From a virus, in IMG/VR virus record IMGVR_UViG_3300031772_002313, positions 1 through 26,037 of that record: a DNA stretch of 26,037 nt. One strand, written 5' to 3'. The position numbers were made by a program, and so were the translations under genes. Positions 22,638 through 26,037 of this stretch are shown piece by piece (positions within the stretch are counted from its first letter, which is position 1; each line of letters opens with the position of its first letter). The notes below the pieces were generated by a model that made no database searches, was not told where the DNA came from, and was given only the letters and a program-made list of their open reading frames with translations.

Positions 22638-23089
22638 AGATTCGTCATCTCCTTCTCGGCCTTCTTTTTGTCTTCTTCAAACTGTTCCGGAGTCGTGGCA
22701 ATGGAAAGTACCCAGTTCTCAAAGTCCGAACTGTTCCAGAGCAGGGAAATGCGATTTTCCAAATTGGACTCGATTTCCATATCATCGCTAACGCCGGAGT
22801 CAAGTTTGACGGGCCAGAGCCTCTTGAACTTGGCTACCGTCAATCCCTTCCATCCCTTGACCACGCTTTCGGCCCAGACCTTGGCAACACGCCTGCGGTC
22901 CACTTCCTGCTCCTGCTTCCGGGTTTCAGCATTCCACTTTCTAATAGTGGATTCGTCATAAATCCGAAGCATCTCCTGCTTCCCGACAAATGCTATTTCA
23001 ACCTGAAACCCAGAAATACTGGGATACTCCATCCAGACAGTAACGCCTTTCATCTGCGTACTGTCAATTAACCGTTGAAGGTCTACCAT
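22628..23089 (-). CDS. Tail assembly chaperone (G-type short form)
   Basis: This 153-residue hydrophilic protein lies between tail tube and tape measure, the standard place for a tail assembly chaperone. ATG at 23089 has AGGAGG 8 nt upstream. The N-terminal part (VDLQRLIDSTQMKGVTVWMEYPSISGFQVEIAFVG) is beta-rich. The middle has a helical, Trp-containing segment (RRVAKVWAESVVKGWKGLTV). The C-terminus is Lys/Glu-rich (EEDKKKAEKEMTNLEK) and encoded by A-rich codons that form the slip region. Family members bind nascent tape measure and tail tube protein and are not in the finished virion. Assignment rests on position, size and the -1 frame extension rather than on a residue motif. Confidence 0.82.
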   Translation of the reverse strand: MVDLQRLIDSTQMKGVTVWMEYPSISGFQVEIAFVGKQEMLRIYDESTIRKWNAETRKQEQEVDRRRVAKVWAESVVKGWKGLTVAKFKRLWPVKLDSGVSDDMEIESNLENRISLLWNSSDFENWVLSIATTPEQFEEDKKKAEKEMTNLEK

Positions 23090-23104
23090 TAATCCTACCT
23101 CCTA

Positions 23105-23120
23105 TAAGTAAATTTACTTA
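23105..23120. repeat. 16-bp perfect palindrome at tail tube stop
   Basis: TAAGTAAATTTACTTA is fully self-complementary and contains the tail tube stop codon. It lies just before the AGGAGG of the chaperone gene. It is AT-rich, so an RNA hairpin would be weak; a protein-binding site is equally possible, or chance. Confidence 0.5.
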
Positions 23121-24268
23121 AACGTCACTTTTATTTCATCGTCTCCGGCTGCCCCACCAACGGCTGTGAACGGAAGTTCAATCATGATTTCCTCGTCCCC
23201 AGAAATGACCGGAGTCTTGTACTCAATCTTCGGGCAGGAAATCTCCATGATTTTTCCCGCAACGCTGCCAGCAGGAACGATAAGCGCGTCCTGAATCTGG
23301 TAGTCGGAACGATAGAAATAAGTCGGCATGTTCTTGTAGAAGTAAAGTCTCAGTGTCCCCGACACATCCCGGAATCCCGGTGCGCCGTAAATCGTGGGGA
23401 CAACAAGCCCGTTCTTCAGGTCTGTATAGTACTTGATGTTGTTGTTAATCGTAATCGTAGCCGACAGAACAATAGCCGTATTCGTATCAATGGTCAGATA
23501 GCCGAGCTTTCCGTGTACGGGCGCACCCACTTCAACTCCATTGGCAGGGAACCACGCCTCAACAGCGGACCCGGAATTAACAACTGCTCCAACAGCCGGA
23601 CTAATAGCCAAAGTATTTGTAGTGTAGTTTACGCCAGTGACAAGAAACCCCAATCCGGTATTAGTAGCAGACCCAATCGTAACCCTAGAAAGTTCTGTGT
23701 AACGAGTGGCATCATCAACATGAATATGGTCATCGGGGGCAGCTGTAGTCGTAGCCAAAATAGAATGACCCGCCCGATACCACTTCATGAACTGCCCGCT
23801 CCACGCAACAGAAGCTATGTCGGCTCCCGAGACGTTGACTTCTCCCTGATTGACCGTGCATCCTGCCATGTAAAAGACCGTATGACCGACCTTTCTAAGA
23901 AGAGAAAAAGACGGCAGGTTCGTAGTGCTGTCAAGCGTGTAGTCAATTTTGACATTTGGAGTAGGCGTGTTATCGCCCATAAGACATTCCCAAAGAACGT
24001 CCGTCTCAGGCTTGGTCCCGGCAACACCGGAGGGCTTCACATAGGTATTGAAGCTCCAAGAACCGGGATTCGTCCGGGCCTTGATAGGGGTAGAACGACT
24101 GCGCCGCGCCCTGACCTGAGCGTCATCAAGAAATTCGATTTCCTGATTCGTAGTAGCCGCACCAACCGCAAGGACCATATCCGTTGCAGTCGGGTAAACC
24201 AGAGTACCTTCGACTTGCTCCTTCTTGACAAACAGTTGCTCTTCGTTTGCAAGAGAAAATTTCTTCAT
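23114..24268 (-). CDS. Major tail tube protein
   Basis: This 384-residue protein is the tube subunit by position (before chaperone and tape measure) and by pattern. The first half has a typical N-terminus (QVEGTLVYPTATDMVLAVG), then VLWECLMGD, and strands around FYMAGCTVNQGEVNVSGADIASVAWSGQ. The C-terminal half has the closing beta strands (YLTIDTNTAIVLSATITINNNIKYY, DVSGTLRLYF, EEIMIELPFTAVG). Between them, about 168-245, is a separate beta segment (HVDDATRYTELSRVTIGSATNTGLGFLV...) that looks like an inserted domain exposed on the tail surface. ATG at 24268 has GGAGG 7 nt upstream. Subunits stack in rings around the tape measure. The role is confident, the insertion a reading by eye. Confidence 0.88.
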   Translation of the reverse strand: MKKFSLANEEQLFVKKEQVEGTLVYPTATDMVLAVGAATTNQEIEFLDDAQVRARRSRSTPIKARTNPGSWSFNTYVKPSGVAGTKPETDVLWECLMGDNTPTPNVKIDYTLDSTTNLPSFSLLRKVGHTVFYMAGCTVNQGEVNVSGADIASVAWSGQFMKWYRAGHSILATTTAAPDDHIHVDDATRYTELSRVTIGSATNTGLGFLVTGVNYTTNTLAISPAVGAVVNSGSAVEAWFPANGVEVGAPVHGKLGYLTIDTNTAIVLSATITINNNIKYYTDLKNGLVVPTIYGAPGFRDVSGTLRLYFYKNMPTYFYRSDYQIQDALIVPAGSVAGKIMEISCPKIEYKTPVISGDEEIMIELPFTAVGGAAGDDEIKVTFK

Positions 24269-24528
24269 TTGTTATCCTCCAATTTGATAAGTTCCGTCTT
24301 TACCTCCCATCCCACGGCTTTTCCATACATCAAAACAGAAGTCTTAATGCTGTTAAAGACTCGTTCAGGGACTTCTACCCAAACCCCCATAGGTGCTTCT
24401 CCGAACCCAGAGATTTTCCTATTGGCATTGCTAGACTTAACATAGTATTTAGAAATTGTGAATGTCTTCGGTTTTTGTATGGGCGGTTCCACTTGTTTTT
24501 GTTTCTTTGGTTGATAGTAATTAGGCAT
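24265..24528 (-). CDS. Small hypothetical protein before the tail tube gene
   Basis: The ATG at 24528 is preferred over 24546 because GAGG lies 7 nt upstream, while the longer reading has no ribosome site. This gives 87 residues. The N-terminus is Gln/Lys/Pro-rich and probably disordered (YYQPKKQKQVEPPIQKPK). The rest is a small basic domain (FTISKYYVKSSNANRKISGFG, then WVEVPERVFNSIKTSVLMYG). It overlaps the preceding gene by 8 nt and the tail tube gene by 4 nt. No family is recognised; the tight packing supports a real gene, possibly a minor tail or neck factor. Confidence 0.7.
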   Translation of the reverse strand: MPNYYQPKKQKQVEPPIQKPKTFTISKYYVKSSNANRKISGFGEAPMGVWVEVPERVFNSIKTSVLMYGKAVGWEVKTELIKLEDNK

Positions 24529-24943
24529 CTGATATCCTCTTTTCATACTTCATTTCTATCGTGGCAATAACCTTCCACATGGGGAATTCCCCTGAATTTC
24601 TAATATCCGAAACCGATACAGAAGCGCAGGTCTCGTTCAATGTAGGGTCTCCTCCAAGTGCATCTTTTACCTCCTTGAACAGGGCTTCACCCTGCTCCCA
24701 GTCTGTATTAACACCCAAATAGTAACAAGTCAACACAACCCGGTTTCTCCACAAGGCATGCCTGCCTGTTAAATACGGCATAGGAATCTCAGAACTCGGT
24801 ACTATTTCTATCAAAGGGTATTCTGCGGCGGAATACTCATCAGTGTCTATTGGTCCAGATGAAACAACTACTGTTTTCATACTTGTAGTCATAAGTATTG
24901 TAGCCAATCTGTCCAGTTGCAAGTGACGAGTAGAGTCTGCCAT
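24521..24943 (-). CDS. Tail terminator-like protein
   Basis: This 140-residue protein has the layout of small tail terminator/completion proteins: an N-terminal helix (RHLQLDRLATILMTTSM), a mid strand YPLIEIVPSSEIPMPY, a strand RNRVVLTCYYLGVN, then helix GEALFKEVKDALG and a final strand MWKVIATIEMKYEKR. Such proteins (lambda gpU type) cap the tube at its head-proximal end and stop polymerisation. The neighbour at 24954-25370 has a similar layout, so which is the terminator and which a connector stays open. AGGA lies about 8 nt before the ATG. Confidence 0.6.
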   Translation of the reverse strand: MADSTRHLQLDRLATILMTTSMKTVVVSSGPIDTDEYSAAEYPLIEIVPSSEIPMPYLTGRHALWRNRVVLTCYYLGVNTDWEQGEALFKEVKDALGGDPTLNETCASVSVSDIRNSGEFPMWKVIATIEMKYEKRISDA

Positions 24944-24953
24944 GATGATTTTC

Positions 24954-25370
24954 CTAAACCTGCCCTAGATATGAGACGTTGACCATAAAGATAGCCGCAC
25001 AGTGTGGCTCCATAAACCCTTGGTCCGTACTAATTGAGGCTACTTCTACCCCATAGGCCACGCCACCCGCAGAACCATCGGAAGTAAGCGCAGTAAGACC
25101 CTGCGTAATAAGAGTGTTCAAAAGAGTGGACATATTACCATCTTCGCTTTTACTAAAAATTACAACCGTGTAAGATGCAGTTATTAAAAGGACATCCGAG
25201 CAAACATATTTTCTACTCTCCCGAAGTTCGTTCAAAAAGGCGGACGGGTATTCATAGTTCTCAAAATTCTCCATGTGCTGTCTGTCTACCCGCTTCATTC
25301 CAGAGATTCCCAGCAGGGCAGACTCAAGCCATGCAGCTATTGCTTCCCTTGTTCCAAAATAAATTCCCAT
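24954..25370 (-). CDS. Neck or tail completion protein
   Basis: This is a 138-residue protein whose ATG overlaps the stop of the HK97 gp10-like gene as TAATG, with CGGAG 8 nt upstream. It has a helix REAIAAWLESALLGISGM, then YPSAFLNELRE, a strand VLLITASYTVVIFSKSED, a helix STLLNTLITQGLTALTSD and a closing VEVASISTDQG...CAAIFMVNVSYLG. The alpha/beta order resembles tail terminator or tail completion proteins found next to gp10 homologues. No catalytic motif is present. Its position between gp10-like and the second terminator-like gene supports a head-tail joining role; the family assignment is tentative. Confidence 0.6.
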   Translation of the reverse strand: MGIYFGTREAIAAWLESALLGISGMKRVDRQHMENFENYEYPSAFLNELRESRKYVCSDVLLITASYTVVIFSKSEDGNMSTLLNTLITQGLTALTSDGSAGGVAYGVEVASISTDQGFMEPHCAAIFMVNVSYLGQV

Positions 25371-25939
25371 TATTGCGGCTCCGCTTCTTTACTTGCTTCT
25401 TGCATTTTTACTCTTATACTGTACTGTACAATATCCGAAATTGCTTTATTGACTTCGGTAAGTTGATTGAACAAAGCTCTTTTTGTTTGCCGGACCATGC
25501 CATAAGGAGTTGTTCCGGGATGCCAAACTAAAGAGGCAAAAATCTCAGTTCCATCAGAAATAGTAAAGTGAAGTGGTTTTCCGGGTACGACAACCGGGGT
25601 AGTTCCACCACGGATAAAATGCGGCCTCGTTCCGTATTCAAGGAATCGCAAAAGAGGATACGCATTCGGACTCGTATTATGGATGATTATTTTATCAATA
25701 AACCCTTCGTTATCTAACTCAGCATCTCTCGTCCAATAATTACCAACGTGGTCGGGGGCGTTATGCATCTGTGGGGTAAGACGTTTCAGCATAGCCAAAG
25801 TCCCCTCTTGCCCATCTATGGTAGTAACCTCGTCTGCGGTAAGGCTCCAAACAACATCTCCGGCATACTTCTTAAAGTTTTTCATCTCCCCTATAGCGGC
25901 GGCGAAGACGGCATCTGGAGTCTGTAACTTGAATTTCAT
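25370..25939 (-). CDS. HK97 gp10-like neck/tail protein
   Basis: This 189-residue protein shows the HK97 gp10 pattern: PNAYPLLRFLEYGTRPHFI (the EYGT...H segment), LHFTISDGTEIFASLVWHPGTTPYGM (the HPGT..P.M segment), then a C-terminal helix rich in Ala/Lys/Gln. Members act in the neck, joining or completing the tail at the head end. ATG at 25939 overlaps the upstream gene's stop (ATGA), with AAGGAAG about 11 nt upstream. Length is at the upper side of the family, with an extra Glu/Lys/Ala-rich end. Confidence 0.8.
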   Translation of the reverse strand: MKFKLQTPDAVFAAAIGEMKNFKKYAGDVVWSLTADEVTTIDGQEGTLAMLKRLTPQMHNAPDHVGNYWTRDAELDNEGFIDKIIIHNTSPNAYPLLRFLEYGTRPHFIRGGTTPVVVPGKPLHFTISDGTEIFASLVWHPGTTPYGMVRQTKRALFNQLTEVNKAISDIVQYSIRVKMQEASKEAEPQ

Positions 25940-26037
25940 GGGAACATATTCTTCCTTGATTCAACGCTAAGATACTCATTGAATCTTTGACGTAATTTCT
26001 GAGCGTCCTGAAGAGTTGGGTCCGCCTGAGACCACGG
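25936..26037 (-). CDS. C-terminal end of an upstream neck gene (partial)
   Basis: The frame from the right edge to TGA at 25938-25936 encodes 33 residues (PWSQADPTLQDAQKLRQRFNEYL, then SVESRKNMFP). The stop overlaps the next start as ATGA, matching the gene packing of the operon. By position it would be a head-tail connector or similar neck protein, but too little is visible to identify it. Confidence 0.6.
   Translation of the reverse strand, partial: PWSQADPTLQDAQKLRQRFNEYLSVESRKNMFP

Noticed and set aside
23513-24445. 310-codon plus-strand ORF
   Set aside because: It is antisense to the tail tube gene, rich in Arg/Ser/Pro, has no ribosome site, and runs across three well-supported genes.
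1-26037. tRNA, rRNA, integrase, attachment site or replication origin
   Set aside because: I saw no cloverleaf, integrase or origin-like repeat cluster; the only other dense repeats are coding. A tRNA scan would be needed to exclude them fully.

Overview
The window is a late, structural segment of a tailed double-stranded DNA phage or prophage with a long non-contractile tail (siphovirus type, Caudoviricetes). Every gene I can support lies on the minus strand, so transcription runs from the right edge to the left. Genes are packed tightly, often with TAATG or ATGA stop/start overlaps, and most have an AGGAG-type ribosome site. This indicates a bacterial host. I cannot name the host or a close phage relative.

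Layout in transcription order. (1) 26037-22236 holds the neck and tail tube: the end of an upstream gene, an HK97 gp10-like protein, two small tail-terminator-like proteins, a small unknown, a major tail tube protein, and a tail assembly chaperone whose second half is read only by a -1 ribosomal frameshift. (2) 22246-16505 is a 1913-residue tape measure protein, implying a tail near 0.29 micrometres if the usual 0.15 nm per residue holds. (3) 16504-8607 is the tail tip: a Dit-like galactose-binding-fold protein, a large tail hub protein, a radical SAM/SPASM enzyme, a Cys-rich DUF483-like partner, and a tail fibre with a beta-propeller and Gly-rich domains. (4) 8604-6253 holds small accessory proteins, an NAD-dependent sugar-nucleotide dehydratase/epimerase, and a small fibre-like protein behind a good sigma70-type promoter. 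(5) 6170-3003 holds an HNH endonuclease and a sugar-modification group (methyltransferase, glycosyltransferase, CmcI-like enzyme). (6) 2989-1 holds a putative DNA-binding protein, a metallophosphoesterase, and the start of a repeat-rich fibre protein that runs off the left edge.

The most unusual element is at 15740-11044. The hub protein ends in about twenty [His/Tyr]-x-Asp motifs. It is followed 9 nt later by a complete radical SAM/SPASM maturase, and that gene overlaps the gene of a Cys-rich partner. The gene order suggests that the phage modifies its own tail-hub C-terminus after translation. The maturase itself ends in a short copy of the same motif. I know of no described system with these three parts in a phage tail module, but I could not search for one.

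Other unusual points are exact 66-bp coding repeats at the left edge with related repeats in the hub N-terminus, a 15-nt perfect inverted repeat bracketing one small gene with two good in-frame starts, a probable carbohydrate-binding domain inserted inside a Gly-rich fibre domain, and a terminator followed by an 8-codon mini-ORF that abuts the next gene.
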